64,000 nt of DNA from Thermosulfurimonas marina (GCF_012317585.1 NZ_CP042909.1:186001-250000); one strand, 5' to 3'. Numbered from the stretch's first letter, positions 8,729 to 18,685 are shown. Numbers and translations: made by a program. Notes: generated by a model not told the origin, from the sequence alone.

Positions 8729-10387
8729 TTAGAAGTAGATCTCAAAGGAGGCGTAGAGGTTATACATGTGATCGATGGGCATGAACATCTGCGTATTGGC
8801 AAGATCATCAAGTTCATGGATCTCATGCGGTTCACCCAGCCACATTCCGCTTCCGCTGTAGTTGAACCAGAAGTACTGGAATCCTAGGCGCAGGAAGACC
8901 TTGGCGTACTTGGAGAGGGCCTCTCCGGCGGGCAGATCCTGGATCCAGTAAACCTCGGCCACATGCCCGCGGGTGGTCAGCTTGTTGATGTAAACGTCGT
9001 CGGTAGCCACCATGAAGGGCATCCACCACTTGGAGCCGTAGTTATACTCCAGGCCGAGCTTGGCCCCGGGCACCCAGGGAAGCGGTATCCGCGCTCCCAC
9101 ATACACCGCCCAGCCCGTGTGGGTGTCGGTGTTAACTGCATTAACTGCATTAGCAAATCCGCCAAGCAAGGTGTAATACATTTTAGCGAAACTAAAGCCT
9201 GTACCATTATAATAAGCAATAGGCATGCTTCCTATCGCGTCCGGATCGGTAATAGAGGCCCCCACGGAGAGGAAGTAGTCCACTCCCTCAAGACCCAGGT
9301 AGGGGATATCCACCTTGTGGATCCAGGTGGCCCCGAGCTCGTAGATATCGCCCAGGTTGTTCCGGGTGGTCACGTATGTGGGACCGAGCTTGGACATGAA
9401 CCAGGTCCCCTCCGGAAAGTCCATCACCCCTTCGGCCTTGAAGGCCTGGACGATGAGCATCATGTTGCGGTCGGGATCATCGATCACGTCCCAGACGAAG
9501 CCGTAGAAGTCCACATCGTCTTTGGCCCGGTCGATGGGCATCTTGAAGCCGGACTCAAAGCCACGGCCGTAGCAGAAGCGGATGCGCCCGGGCCAGGGCC
9601 AGCGATACTGAAAACCGATGGTGGCCCCGTCAAAGGGCACATCAATGTTGATCCCGCTAGGCGAGGCCTCCTTCTTGTCCAGCCCCTCCCGCAGGTGCTG
9701 CGGGGACCCGTGGGTGGTGGGCCGGCGACCGAAGGAGATCCAGATAGGATAGCCCCCCACATTCACCCAGTTAAAGTAGGCCCGGTCCACATAGAGGCGG
9801 CTGTCCGAAGGACGCACCCCGAAGCTAAAATTGTTGCTCATGCCCGGGAAGATTTCGGGAGAAACATAATCGTCGCTCATCCCCCAGATCTTGTAATAGG
9901 CCAGGCGCACCTTCACATTGGTGTTTTCCGTGGGATTGACCTTGAAGTTGATCCGCATCCGGTTGGTCCACACCGTGTCATTCTCCCGGTGCCCTTTTAC
10001 GGGAGTCCAATGCTCCTTATCAGTTTTATCAATAAAAGGTACCATCGCGTGCACCTCATTTGAATAAGTAAATCCATTAAAATAGCTCCAATAACTTTCC
10101 GGCACATAGGCCCGGGTGGAGTCGATGCGGGTGCGAATGTCTCCCCAGATCTGGAATTTGCCCGCGTTGTCCTTGAGTTTGTCCACAAAATCGCTCATCT
10201 CCTCCACGGACTCCGAAGTCTCCTCCTGGGCCTGCTTGACCTCCTGAAGTTGCTGCTTTAAGGCCTGAAGCTCCTGCTCCAGTTGTTGGATCCGCTGCAG
10301 GAGCTCCTCCTGCGAGGCCCCGTAGGCCCAGAGCCCACCGGGCACCATCAAAAAGACCGCCACCAACAAACCCATTAGCCGCTTCAT
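8729..10387 (-). CDS. outer-membrane porin-like protein (DUF3373-type)
   Basis: Probable outer-membrane beta-barrel of 552 residues. A signal peptide (residues 1-22, ending LWAYG) is followed by a coiled coil (about 25-62, rich in Leu/Gln/Glu: LQRIQQLEQELQALKQQL) as in SLH/OprP-like porins that touch the periplasm, then a long barrel region with alternating aromatic strands and a terminal phenylalanine (SFEIYF), the Bam recognition type. The DUF3373 assignment is by general resemblance. ATG 10387 has AGGAGG seven bases upstream; a GTG six bases earlier is too close. Two patches (about 9120-9240 and 10010-10100) are visibly AT-richer than the rest and may encode variable loops. The substrate is unknown. 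Confidence 0.78.
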   Translation of the reverse strand: MKRLMGLLVAVFLMVPGGLWAYGASQEELLQRIQQLEQELQALKQQLQEVKQAQEETSESVEEMSDFVDKLKDNAGKFQIWGDIRTRIDSTRAYVPESYWSYFNGFTYSNEVHAMVPFIDKTDKEHWTPVKGHRENDTVWTNRMRINFKVNPTENTNVKVRLAYYKIWGMSDDYVSPEIFPGMSNNFSFGVRPSDSRLYVDRAYFNWVNVGGYPIWISFGRRPTTHGSPQHLREGLDKKEASPSGINIDVPFDGATIGFQYRWPWPGRIRFCYGRGFESGFKMPIDRAKDDVDFYGFVWDVIDDPDRNMMLIVQAFKAEGVMDFPEGTWFMSKLGPTYVTTRNNLGDIYELGATWIHKVDIPYLGLEGVDYFLSVGASITDPDAIGSMPIAYYNGTGFSFAKMYYTLLGGFANAVNAVNTDTHTGWAVYVGARIPLPWVPGAKLGLEYNYGSKWWMPFMVATDDVYINKLTTRGHVAEVYWIQDLPAGEALSKYAKVFLRLGFQYFWFNYSGSGMWLGEPHEIHELDDLANTQMFMPIDHMYNLYASFEIYF

Positions 10388-10559
10388 ATCCACACCTCCT
10401 AATCGGTTTTATCCGTTATTTTCATCCTTAATACCTCCAAAGCTCGAGCCTGTAAAGTCCCAATAATCCTTGTGTAGAATGCTAAAACAATAAAAATTTA
10501 TAAAAAGTGTGATTATAAAAATTAACTATACAAAAAGAGCAGGTAACGTTTCTTTTCTT
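10388..10559 (-). promoter_or_regulatory. AT-rich promoter region of the porin gene
   Basis: This 172-base gap is by far the most AT-rich stretch nearby and contains several -10-like hexamers on the minus strand (for example TATAAT at 10517-10512) but no convincing -35 at standard spacing. It separates the AsmA-like gene from the porin on the same strand and probably drives strong porin expression. The exact promoter cannot be fixed by eye. Confidence 0.45.
10399..10425 (-). CDS. possible 8-residue leader peptide upstream of the porin
   Basis: On the minus strand an ATG at 10425 lies eight bases after GGAGG (10438-10434) and opens an eight-codon frame (MKITDKTD) whose TAG overlaps the porin ribosome-binding site AGGAGG at 10400-10395. 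The geometry would let translation of the leader control access to the porin start. It could be chance, since the region is AT-rich and the peptide is too short for codon evidence. Confidence 0.25.
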   Translation of the reverse strand: MKITDKTD

Positions 10560-13500
10560 TTATTTTGGTGTGACAATCTGTGCGGGTAATTGAAAAACTC
10601 GCTTAAATAGGCCGAAAATTTCCTGCCCTATAGCTTTGGGATCCAGGGGCACAAACTTGGGGTCCCGATAGGTCCCGCGCACCCCTACCGGAAAAGAGAC
10701 CAGCATCTTGTCCTTTCCCGTAAGGAGAAAGCCCACCAGAGGGATGTTGCTGGTAATCGTGTCCACGGTCTTGAAAGGCGAGGCCATGACGGTGAGATCT
10801 AGGCGTCCGTTGGGAAGATAGATGTCTCCGGAGGCAAAGAGCCTCAGACCCGGGCCCTCAAGATGGGCGTCTTGCACATGGATCTTCGGGCCTTCCAGCC
10901 GGGCCTTTACTGAAAGCCCTTGGTAGGGAAAGCCCTCTTCCTCGAGAGAAGGCACCTGGCCCCGGAAAAGATCGATGGGGCTTAGAAAGCCCAGGAGCTT
11001 GGCCAGAAGGCCGAAGCGCTCGATCCTTCCCGAAGGGGAGACGAGAAGGATCTCCCCTTCGCCGGACTCAAAGAGGGACCGGGTTCCGGAAAAGCGCACC
11101 TCGGCTCGGAGCCGGTAAGACCCCCGGATAAGGGCCTCTTTTTCCGGAGAAAGACAGGTCAAAAGTCTTTCGAATTCCCCCTGCGACTTGAGGACGGAGA
11201 GTTCAAGGGCTTTGGCCTTTCCAAAAAGATATTCCCCGCGCAGGGGAAGGTCGCAGAAGGTACCTCTTTTAAGCACCACCCGCCCCCGGCCCGGGCGATA
11301 AAAGAGCTCTCCCTCCACCCGGGAAAGACCGTATTTCGGTCCGAGACGGAGATCAGCCACGGAAAAAGTGGCGTGGCCCACAAAGACCGGACCCCTGGAA
11401 GAGGATTTTTCTTTTTTCAGGCGTTTGCGGAGGTCGGAAAGGTCGAGATGTCGGGAGATCAGGCGGGCCTCGAAGCGGAAATTCCGGGGAGCCACCTCCA
11501 GCTGGCCCGAGAGCTTAAAATCCGAAGCCCCAAGACGCCCCTTAAGATCAGACACCTCCAGGCTGCGGCCCCGGCCCCGCAGGGCAAAGTGTTCTATCTC
11601 CGGCCATCCGTTATAGGGCACCTGAAGAGGGCCCCCGGAAAGACGGCCCTCAAAGCGACTGAGAAGGGGATGCTCCGTACGGAAATCTAGCTGAAGGTCC
11701 GCCTGGAAATCTCCCGAAAGCCCGGGATTCTTTACGAAAAGGGCCGCAAGGGTCTTTCCCGAAAGACGGCCCTTGAGGATGGTGCGGAAGCCTTCGGGGG
11801 TCTTCTCGTAAGAAAAATGCAGGTCCTCTCCGGCGTAGGCCAGGTGTCCTTCTTGGAGTTGGAAAAGGCCGGGAGCCCGCAGGAGGCGGCCTTCAAGGAG
11901 GGCTCCCCCGGAGGAAACCGCGGAAAAGGCCGCCGTAAGGCCTTGGTCCCGGCGCGAAAGTTCAAAACGGTGCACTTCAAGCGGGGCCTTAAGCCGGAAG
12001 CGTGGGTCCACCTTGTAGCGACGATAGAAGTGCTCCAGGAGGGCGGAAGAGAGGGTCCCTGAGCCCCGGAGAGAAAGCCCTCCCCCGGCCAGATCCAGAT
12101 CCCCGGAAAGCTGAAGCCTGCTTTCCTTGAGGACGAAACTCCCGGGGCCAAAGCCCAGGGTCTCCTTCTGGTAGCGCACGGGAAGCCCGGAAAAAGAGGC
12201 CGAAAGGTCGAGGGAGGGAAGGTAGAGGGCCCCGGAGGCCAACCTGGCCGAAAGGATAAGCCCCGAACGGAGGGCCTTTCCCGAAAGAGGCCCTTTAAAG
12301 GAGAGGGCCTCAAGATCCACCTCGGAAAGGGAGAGGCGATAGGTCTCAAGGAGCCTGCGGGCTGAGGAAAAACGGAGGAAAAGGGGCTGCAGGGCGGGAA
12401 ATTTCAGTCTCCCCCGGGCCTCGCGGATCTCTATTCGGGCGGGACGGACCGAAAAATCGTAGCTAAGCGAGGTGACCACCTCTCCAAAAGACCCGGAAAG
12501 AGAAAGACCGGAAAGGCTGACCCTCTTTCCTGAAAAACGGAAGATCCCTCCGGAAGCCTTCAAGGGAAAAGGAAGACGCGGATCTTTTACCAGGACCCCT
12601 TTGGGGCGCAGGCTCAGGGACACCCGGGGGGCGGCCCGGGTACCGGAAATGAGGACCTCTCCGGCCAGAGGGCCAGCGGCCTCAAGCCCCGCAAGGGCTT
12701 TCTGCACCTTCTTCGAGGCCGACCGGGCCACCGGGAGAAGCTCCGCGGCCTCTCCCTCGAAACGGGCCTTTACGGAAAGCGGGGCCTTCCGGTCCTTAAG
12801 ATGGACCCTTACCGCCGCCGAAGAGATGCGGGTCTTCCGGAGCCTGGCCGCCCCCTTGAAGGTAAGGTCTCCGGCCACCAGGGAAAGGATCCCCCTGGCC
12901 CCGGAGACCTCCAGCCGGGGACGGGAAAGGGAAAGGGCCCCCTCCCTCACCCGGGCCGAAAGGATCAGGTTTTCCGGACGAAAACAGGCGGAAAGACTGC
13001 GGGCCCGGGCCTTGAGGTCCACTTCTTCAAAACGGCCCCCTTTAACCCGGGCCAAAAACCGGGAAAGGCCTCGGCTTTTTTCGGAAAAAGGGAGCAATCT
13101 TTCCCGAAGGCCCGAAAAATCCACCTCCTCCGCCTTTAGATCCAGACTGTAGAAGCCTTTCTCCCAGGCCAGACGCCCCTCCCCCCGGAATAGAGGCTCC
13201 CGGAAATCGAAATCCTTAAGAAGAATCTCCCAGTTCGCAGGCCCGTAAGTGAGCTGGCCCTCCAGTTTGGCACAGGAAATGAGGCGCAGGCCCTCCGGCT
13301 TTACACAGGGGGCGGTAAGGAGAAAACCCGCCACCAGCCCCCCTTCCTCGTAGGTGTAGGCCACTGAAAGGGAAAGATCGGTCTTTTCCAGGGGGAGGGG
13401 CCAGGTGAGCCCCGGCCACCTAAACCGGGAAAGATCCACATGGGAGGCCTCAAGACGCCCCTCAAGTCCCGGCTCCCGCGTATTAAGACGAGCCTTGAGC

Positions 13501-14060
13501 TGAATCCTTTCTAAAAAAGGCGCCCTGGCCGAGGCCTCAAGGAGGACCTGTTCCGGCTGGGTGCTCACCTCCGCGGCAAGGTCAGAAAGATCGAGAAGAA
13601 GGACTTCCTCCCGGAAGACCTGGATTTGCCCCTGGGAAAGGCGGGCCGAAAGGGTGGGAAGGGGCGGGATCTTCTTCAAGAATTCTTGCCAACGAAAGGG
13701 TTTGCCTCCCCGGGAGAGATAAACCTTGAGTTGCGGGGCCTCCAGAGAGAAGTCCCGCACCAGCACCTGGCGATGGAAAAGGGGGAGAATCTCGGGGTAG
13801 AGCTTGAGGCTTTTTACCGTGAGGAGATAGCGCGGGGCTTTGATCCGTACCCCTTCGGCCGAAAGGCCCGGACGCAAAAAGACCTTAAGGCGCAGGGTCT
13901 TTACCGAAACCTCCGCCCGTAGGGTGTGCGAAAGGCGCCGGGCCACCCGATCTTTAATGGCCGAAAGATTGACCAGATAGGGAAGAGAAAGACTTAAGGC
14001 CACCAGAAGGAGGAGCAATATCCCCAGGACAAGGGCGCTTATTTTCAGAAACTTTTTCAT
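10560..14060 (-). CDS. giant AsmA-like (YhdP/TamB-type) envelope protein
   Basis: 1166-residue protein with one N-terminal membrane anchor (residues 5-28) and a long repetitive beta-strand body with no catalytic motif. The opening (anchor, LPYLVN, then RRLSHTLRAEVSV) and the late segment GDIYLPNGRLDLTVMASPFKT...VGFLLTGKDK match AsmA/DUF3971 C-terminal regions. Members form hydrophobic grooves spanning the periplasm and are linked to phospholipid transfer to the outer membrane. ATG 14060 overlaps the upstream phosphatase gene by 4 bases (ATGA), so the two are coupled. It is in the same direction as the porin at 8729. Exact subfamily is not determined. Confidence 0.8.
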   Translation of the reverse strand: MKKFLKISALVLGILLLLLVALSLSLPYLVNLSAIKDRVARRLSHTLRAEVSVKTLRLKVFLRPGLSAEGVRIKAPRYLLTVKSLKLYPEILPLFHRQVLVRDFSLEAPQLKVYLSRGGKPFRWQEFLKKIPPLPTLSARLSQGQIQVFREEVLLLDLSDLAAEVSTQPEQVLLEASARAPFLERIQLKARLNTREPGLEGRLEASHVDLSRFRWPGLTWPLPLEKTDLSLSVAYTYEEGGLVAGFLLTAPCVKPEGLRLISCAKLEGQLTYGPANWEILLKDFDFREPLFRGEGRLAWEKGFYSLDLKAEEVDFSGLRERLLPFSEKSRGLSRFLARVKGGRFEEVDLKARARSLSACFRPENLILSARVREGALSLSRPRLEVSGARGILSLVAGDLTFKGAARLRKTRISSAAVRVHLKDRKAPLSVKARFEGEAAELLPVARSASKKVQKALAGLEAAGPLAGEVLISGTRAAPRVSLSLRPKGVLVKDPRLPFPLKASGGIFRFSGKRVSLSGLSLSGSFGEVVTSLSYDFSVRPARIEIREARGRLKFPALQPLFLRFSSARRLLETYRLSLSEVDLEALSFKGPLSGKALRSGLILSARLASGALYLPSLDLSASFSGLPVRYQKETLGFGPGSFVLKESRLQLSGDLDLAGGGLSLRGSGTLSSALLEHFYRRYKVDPRFRLKAPLEVHRFELSRRDQGLTAAFSAVSSGGALLEGRLLRAPGLFQLQEGHLAYAGEDLHFSYEKTPEGFRTILKGRLSGKTLAALFVKNPGLSGDFQADLQLDFRTEHPLLSRFEGRLSGGPLQVPYNGWPEIEHFALRGRGRSLEVSDLKGRLGASDFKLSGQLEVAPRNFRFEARLISRHLDLSDLRKRLKKEKSSSRGPVFVGHATFSVADLRLGPKYGLSRVEGELFYRPGRGRVVLKRGTFCDLPLRGEYLFGKAKALELSVLKSQGEFERLLTCLSPEKEALIRGSYRLRAEVRFSGTRSLFESGEGEILLVSPSGRIERFGLLAKLLGFLSPIDLFRGQVPSLEEEGFPYQGLSVKARLEGPKIHVQDAHLEGPGLRLFASGDIYLPNGRLDLTVMASPFKTVDTITSNIPLVGFLLTGKDKMLVSFPVGVRGTYRDPKFVPLDPKAIGQEIFGLFKRVFQLPAQIVTPK

Positions 14061-14704
14061 GCCTCCCCCTTAAGAAAGCGGCGCATTTCCTCGGCCTCCG
14101 GCCCCTCACCGTAAGGGACCTCCAGGGCCACCTCCAGCCCCCGGCGCCGGAAACAGACCGGAAGCGCGTTCGGGACCGGCACCCGCCGATAAAAAGAAAG
14201 GGGCTTTTCCAGATAGTGAAGGAGGAGGACCCGGACCACCACCATATGGGTCACCACGAGAAGGGCGCGCCCCTCCTCTTGATGGAAGAGATCCTCCAGG
14301 GCCCGCACCGCCCGACCGTAAACCTCGGCCAGGGTCTCGCAGCCCGGAAGATAAAAACGATGGGGTTTCTGAGACCAGACCTCGTACTGCATGGCCGGAT
14401 CGGCCCGCAACTCGGCCTTAGTCCGTCCCTCCCAGGGAGGGATGCTGATCTCCAGAAAACCCGGGGCCTCGTAGATGGGAGGCCTCCGGCGGAGGTTCTC
14501 GGCCAGGATCTCCGCGGTGCGCCGGGTGCGGTGGAGAGGGCTTACGTAAATGGCCGAAAGGTCTTCGGCAGCCAGATACTTTCCCACCTGAGCGGCCTGG
14601 GCCTCCCCTTCGGGGGTCAGGGGCTCGGCGGTGCGCCCGGCGAAACGCCCTTCGGCATTGGCGTAAGTCTGTCCATGCCGCATAACGAAAATGCGCGTCT
14701 CCAT
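14057..14704 (-). CDS. histidine phosphatase family protein
   Basis: Branch-1 histidine phosphatase of 215 residues. The phospho-histidine motif is VMRHGQT (Arg9, His10), a second arginine comes in [12 protein letters not shown] near 55, and the acid/base region [12 protein letters not shown] contains the second catalytic histidine near 153. The ATG at 14704 has GGAGG upstream; longer frames to 14836 run through the gyrA promoter and are not credible. Substrates in this family range from 3-phosphoglycerate to alpha-ribazole phosphate; nothing nearby (no cobalamin genes) picks one. Confidence 0.82.
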   Translation of the reverse strand: METRIFVMRHGQTYANAEGRFAGRTAEPLTPEGEAQAAQVGKYLAAEDLSAIYVSPLHRTRRTAEILAENLRRRPPIYEAPGFLEISIPPWEGRTKAELRADPAMQYEVWSQKPHRFYLPGCETLAEVYGRAVRALEDLFHQEEGRALLVVTHMVVVRVLLLHYLEKPLSFYRRVPVPNALPVCFRRRGLEVALEVPYGEGPEAEEMRRFLKGEA

Positions 14705-14748
14705 GACCCTCCTCCCGGCCCTTATGGATAACACGAAAGAAACCTTCA

Positions 14749-14777
14749 TTGAAGGTCCGGGGGATCGGAGGTATATG
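14749..14777 (+). promoter_or_regulatory. predicted sigma-70-type promoter of gyrA
   Basis: TTGAAG (14749-14754), a 17-base spacer and TATATG (14772-14777). The inferred start near 14784 would leave a leader of only ~12 bases that still contains the GGAGG ribosome site (14785-14789). Confidence 0.45.
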
Positions 14778-14795
14778 TTAGCCGGGAGGTGTCTC

Positions 14796-17216
14796 ATGGG
14801 CGAGATCCTGCAGATTCCCTTGGAAGAAGAGCTCAAGCGCTCCTACCTGGATTACGCCATGAGTGTGATCGTGGGGCGGGCCCTTCCGGACGTGCGCGAC
14901 GGTTTAAAGCCCGTCCAGCGCCGCATCCTCTACGCCATGTACGAAATGAAAAACGACTGGCGCTCGCCCCACAAAAAAAGCGCCCGGGTGGTGGGAGAGG
15001 TTATCGGTAAATATCATCCCCACGGAGACGCCGCGGTCTATGACACCCTGGTGCGCCTGGCCCAGGACTTTACCATGCGCTACCCCTTGGTGGACGGTCA
15101 GGGGAACTTTGGCTCCGTGGACGGAGACGCCCCGGCGGCTATGCGTTATACGGAGGTGCGCCTTTCCCGCATCGCCGGGGAGATGCTGGCCGATCTCGAA
15201 AAGGAGACCGTAGATTTCGTCCCCAACTACGACAACACCCTGATGGAACCTGCGGTCCTTCCGTCCCGGCTCCCCAATCTCCTGGTCAACGGGGCCTCGG
15301 GAATCGCCGTGGGCATGGCTACCAACATCCCGCCCCACAACCTGGGAGAGGTGGTAGAGGCCCTCATCGCCATGCTCCACAACCCGGAAATCACCCTGGA
15401 CGAACTCCTGCAACACATTAAGGGCCCGGACTTTCCCACCGGGGGCCTCATCGTGGGCACCGAGGGGATCCGCGAGGCCTACGCCACCGGAAAGGGCCTC
15501 ATCAAAATGCGGGGGCGGGCCTTCGTAGAAAGGGAACGGGGCCGAACGGCCATCGTCATTACCGAAATCCCCTACCAGGTCAACAAGGCCAAGCTGGTGG
15601 AACGCATCGCCGAGCTGGCCCGGGAGCGCAAGCTTGAAGGGGTGGCCGAGGTACGGGACGAGTCCGACCGGGACGGCATCCGGGTGGTGGTGGAACTCAA
15701 GCGCGAAAAGGCCGACCAGGCCCAGATCATCCTCAACCAACTTTACAAACACACTCCGCTGGAGAGCACCTTCGGGATCATTCTCCTGGCCCTGGTGCGG
15801 GGTCGTCCGGAGCTCCTTTCCCTGCGCGAAGCCCTGGCCCATTTTCTGGCCCACCGTCGGGAAGTGGTCCTGCGGCGCACCCGCTACGACCTGCGCAAGG
15901 CCCGGGAACGGGCCCATATCGTGGAAGGGTTACTCAAGGCCTTGGAGCATCTCGACGAGGTCATCGCCCTCATCCGGGGCTCCCGGACCCCTGCGGAGGC
16001 CAAGGAAAAGCTTATCCGGCGTTTCGCCTTCTCCGAGGCCCAGGCCCAGGCCATCCTGGAGATGCGACTCCAGCGGCTTACGGCCCTGGAGCGCGAAAAG
16101 CTGGTCTCCGAACACCGAGAACTCTTGCGTCAGATCGCCTGGTTCGAAAAGATCCTGAACGAAGAGGAAACCCTCAAGGAGGTCATCGAGGCCGAGTTGC
16201 GGGAGCTCCAGGAAAAGTTCGCCGACGAACGCCGCACCCAGATCGTCCCCGCCGAGGGCGAGGTCTCCTGGGAGGACCTGGTGGTGGAGGAAGCCATGGT
16301 GGTGACCCTGACCCACCAGGGCTATGTAAAACGGCTGCCCCTTTCCACCTATCGCCAGCAACGTCGCGGCGGAAAGGGCGTGAGCGGGCTGGCTATAAGA
16401 GATGAGGACTCGGTACGGGATCTCTTTGTGGCCACCACCCACGAGACCTTCCTCTGCCTTACCAATCAGGGGCGGGCTTACTGGTTGCGGGTGCTCGATA
16501 TCCCGCAGGCCGGTCGCCAGGCTCGGGGCACGGCCCTTTCCAATCTTCTACAGCTTTCCGAAAACGAGAGGGTGGCCACGGTCCTTCCGGTCAAGGCCTT
16601 CGAGCCCGGGAAATTCGTGTTCTTTGCCACCCGGAAAGGTCTGGTCAAAAAGACGGAGCTTTCGGAATTCGGCCATCCCCGCTCCACCGGGATCCTGGCC
16701 ATTAAACTCCACGAAGGCGACGAAGTGGTCGCCGCGGGGCTTACGGACGGAAAGAAAGAGGTCTTGCTTCTTACCCGGAAAGGACAGGCCATACGCTTTC
16801 CCGAGGAACAAGTACGCCCTATGGGACGGGCAGCCACGGGAGTAAAGGGTATAGAGCTTTCCGAAGGAGACGAGGTAATAAGCCTCCTGGTAATCCCTCC
16901 GGAGGAAAAGCGGGACCTCCTCACGGTAACCGAGTACGGCTATGGAAAGAGGATGCGTCTTGCGGAATTTCGGCTCCAGAGCCGGGGGGGCAAGGGGCTC
17001 ATCGCGGCCAAGGTCAACGGAAAGAGCGGAGGACTCGCCGGGGGTCTCCTGGTCTCCGAAGAGGACGAAATCCTCCTGGTCTCCGATACCGGAAGGATCA
17101 TCCGTCTGCGCGTAAAAGAGATTCCCTTCAAGGGCAGACCCACCCGGGGGGTAAAGCTCTTTTTCCTGAACGGCCAGGAGCGGATCGTGAGTCTGGCTGT
17201 GGTGCGCGAGGTTTAG
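14796..17216 (+). CDS. gyrA: DNA gyrase subunit A
   Basis: Breaks and rejoins DNA for ATP-dependent negative supercoiling. The 806-residue protein opens with the topoisomerase IIA N terminus ([20 protein letters not shown]), carries the catalytic Tyr near 118 in AAMRYTE, and has the GyrA box QRRGGKG near residues 522-528, which marks it as gyrase rather than ParC. The C-terminal third contains pinwheel-type repeats, including a second SRGGKGL copy. ATG 14796 follows GGAGG by six bases. The residue matching E. coli Ser83 is Ala79 ([11 protein letters not shown]), a form associated with lower quinolone affinity in other bacteria. The 3' end overlaps convergent mqnE by 4 bases. Confidence 0.95.
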   Translation: MGEILQIPLEEELKRSYLDYAMSVIVGRALPDVRDGLKPVQRRILYAMYEMKNDWRSPHKKSARVVGEVIGKYHPHGDAAVYDTLVRLAQDFTMRYPLVDGQGNFGSVDGDAPAAMRYTEVRLSRIAGEMLADLEKETVDFVPNYDNTLMEPAVLPSRLPNLLVNGASGIAVGMATNIPPHNLGEVVEALIAMLHNPEITLDELLQHIKGPDFPTGGLIVGTEGIREAYATGKGLIKMRGRAFVERERGRTAIVITEIPYQVNKAKLVERIAELARERKLEGVAEVRDESDRDGIRVVVELKREKADQAQIILNQLYKHTPLESTFGIILLALVRGRPELLSLREALAHFLAHRREVVLRRTRYDLRKARERAHIVEGLLKALEHLDEVIALIRGSRTPAEAKEKLIRRFAFSEAQAQAILEMRLQRLTALEREKLVSEHRELLRQIAWFEKILNEEETLKEVIEAELRELQEKFADERRTQIVPAEGEVSWEDLVVEEAMVVTLTHQGYVKRLPLSTYRQQRRGGKGVSGLAIRDEDSVRDLFVATTHETFLCLTNQGRAYWLRVLDIPQAGRQARGTALSNLLQLSENERVATVLPVKAFEPGKFVFFATRKGLVKKTELSEFGHPRSTGILAIKLHEGDEVVAAGLTDGKKEVLLLTRKGQAIRFPEEQVRPMGRAATGVKGIELSEGDEVISLLVIPPEEKRDLLTVTEYGYGKRMRLAEFRLQSRGGKGLIAAKVNGKSGGLAGGLLVSEEDEILLVSDTGRIIRLRVKEIPFKGRPTRGVKLFFLNGQERIVSLAVVREV

Positions 17217-18298
17217 ACCGGCCGATAAAAGGCGTCCCGTTCCACAGGCTCGAAACCGGCCTCCCGGATGAGGCGCTCCAATTCCTCTCGCGAAAGGGCT
17301 TCGGCCTCCCGTCCCCCGGAGGCCTCGCTGATTCTTTCCTCCACCACCGTCCCGTGAAGGTCGTCGGCCCCGAAGTGGAGGGCCAGCTGGGCCAGCTTCA
17401 CCCCCAAGAAGACCCAGTAGGCCTTAAGGTGGGGGATGTTGTCGAGCAGAAGGCGGGCCACGGCCAGGGTTCGCAGATCCTCAAAACCGGTGGTGGGCTT
17501 GATCTCCTCGCGTAAAGGGGTCTTTTCCGGGAGAAAAGGAAGGGGCACGAAACAGAGGAACCCTCCGGTCTCGTCCTGGACCTCACGCAGACGCAAGAGG
17601 TGATCCACGCGCTCTTCCAGGGTCTCTAGATGCCCGTAGAGCATGGTGGCATTGGTGGGAAGCCCCAGGCGGTGGGCGGTCTTGGCGATCTCCAGCCAGC
17701 GCTCGGCGGAGATCTTGCGAGGAAAGAGCCTCTCCCGCACCCTCTCGGAGAAGACCTCCGCTCCTCCTCCGGGGAGACAGGAAAGCCCGGCGGCCTTGAG
17801 ATCCTGAAGGACCTCCTCTACCGATTTCCCGGAGATCCGGCTGAGGTGGTCGATCTCCACACAGGTGAAGGCCTTAAGGGCCGCCTGGGGAAAGGCCTCA
17901 TGGACCGCGGAAAGAAGCTCCAGATAATAAGTGTAGGGGAGTTCGGGATGCACTCCTCCCACAATGTGGATCTCCCGGGGAGGGGGTCCTTCGGAAAGAC
18001 GGCGCACCGCCTCCTCCGGAGAAATCACATAGCCCTCGGGATCTCCGGGAGGCCTCCAGTAGGCACAAAAACGACAGCGGTTCTCACAAATATTGGTGTA
18101 GTTGAGGTGCCGGTTGAGCACATAATAAACGCGGCGACCGTGCAGGCGCTCCCGCACCCTACGGGCCAGCCAGCCCAGGGCCAGGAGATCCCGGGTTTGA
18201 AAAAGTTTAAGTCCGTCTTCCCGGGAAAGCCTTTCCCCGGCCTCAATCTTTTCGTAAATTTCCGCAAGCCCTGCCCTTTTAATTGTTTCGCTGCGCAT
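17213..18298 (-). CDS. mqnE: aminodeoxyfutalosine synthase (radical SAM, futalosine menaquinone pathway)
   Basis: Joins 3-enolpyruvoyl-benzoate to SAM-derived adenosyl to form aminofutalosine, an early step of the alternative menaquinone route. Radical-SAM cysteines 71, 75 and 78 ([13 protein letters not shown]) are preceded by [26 protein letters not shown] near 110 and [11 protein letters not shown] near 175 favour MqnE over MqnC. Length 361 is typical. The start ATG has a close GAGG. The other mqn genes are not in the window, but the prenyl synthase at 50867 could make the side chain. Confidence 0.87.
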   Translation of the reverse strand: MRSETIKRAGLAEIYEKIEAGERLSREDGLKLFQTRDLLALGWLARRVRERLHGRRVYYVLNRHLNYTNICENRCRFCAYWRPPGDPEGYVISPEEAVRRLSEGPPPREIHIVGGVHPELPYTYYLELLSAVHEAFPQAALKAFTCVEIDHLSRISGKSVEEVLQDLKAAGLSCLPGGGAEVFSERVRERLFPRKISAERWLEIAKTAHRLGLPTNATMLYGHLETLEERVDHLLRLREVQDETGGFLCFVPLPFLPEKTPLREEIKPTTGFEDLRTLAVARLLLDNIPHLKAYWVFLGVKLAQLALHFGADDLHGTVVEERISEASGGREAEALSREELERLIREAGFEPVERDAFYRPV

Positions 18299-18311
18299 CC
18301 TCAGCTATACT
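18283..18311 (+). promoter_or_regulatory. predicted promoter of the HNH-glmS unit
   Basis: TTGTTT (18283-18288), exactly 17 bases, then TATACT (18306-18311), a strong -10. The inferred start near 18318 lies after the ATG at 18314, so the HNH protein is more likely to start at a downstream GTG. The opposite strand of the same stretch lies just upstream of mqnE. Confidence 0.6.
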
Positions 18312-18340
18312 AAATGGGTTGTAAAAGGCTGGCAAGCTCG

Positions 18341-18685
18341 GTGGGTAAGGTGAAAGGAGACTGGTTCAGCCCGGAGGAAAGGATCCGTCGGGAGAAGGAA
18401 AAGGCCCGGCGTTTGAGAAAGACCCGCTGGTGGCGCAAGAAGTGTGCCCGCGGAGTGTGCTATTATTGCGGCCGTAGGGTTCCCCCGCAGGAACTCACCA
18501 TGGACCACAAGATCCCCCTGGCCCAGGGGGGGAGCTCGGAGAAGTGGAACCTGGTCCCGGCCTGTAAGGAGTGCAACAACAAGAAGAAATACCTCCTTCC
18601 CTGGGAATGGGAAGATTATTTGCGAAAACTACGAGGAGAAAAAGAATGTGTGGCATCATCGGATATCTCGGAGAGCGCCCGGTAA
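18341..18685 (+). CDS. HNH endonuclease family protein
   Basis: Small metal-dependent nuclease-fold protein (about 114 residues from GTG 18341). A basic helix (EERIRREKEKARRLRKTRWWRKK) precedes a zinc-binding CYYCG pair, the catalytic DHKIPLAQGG segment and NLVPACKECNNKKK, the full CxxC...DH...N...CxxCN layout of HNH proteins. Three starts are possible: ATG 18314, GTG 18341 and GTG 18350; the first lies upstream of the predicted transcription start. The 3' end overlaps glmS by 40 bases. Such stand-alone HNH proteins are common in thermophiles and their target is usually unknown. Confidence 0.8.
   Translation: MGKVKGDWFSPEERIRREKEKARRLRKTRWWRKKCARGVCYYCGRRVPPQELTMDHKIPLAQGGSSEKWNLVPACKECNNKKKYLLPWEWEDYLRKLRGEKECVASSDISESAR

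Noticed and set aside
12472-13152. 226-codon plus-strand frame inside the AsmA-like gene
   Set aside because: Arg/Pro/Ser-rich antisense product of a long GC-rich gene; no ribosome site, no domain.
14904-15917. 337-codon minus-strand frame across gyrA
   Set aside because: Antisense of the highly conserved gyrase N-terminal domain; His/Gly/Val-rich with no recognisable motif.
18301-18645. glmS ribozyme upstream of glmS
   Set aside because: The upstream DNA is coding (HNH protein) and no ribozyme-like conserved core was seen.
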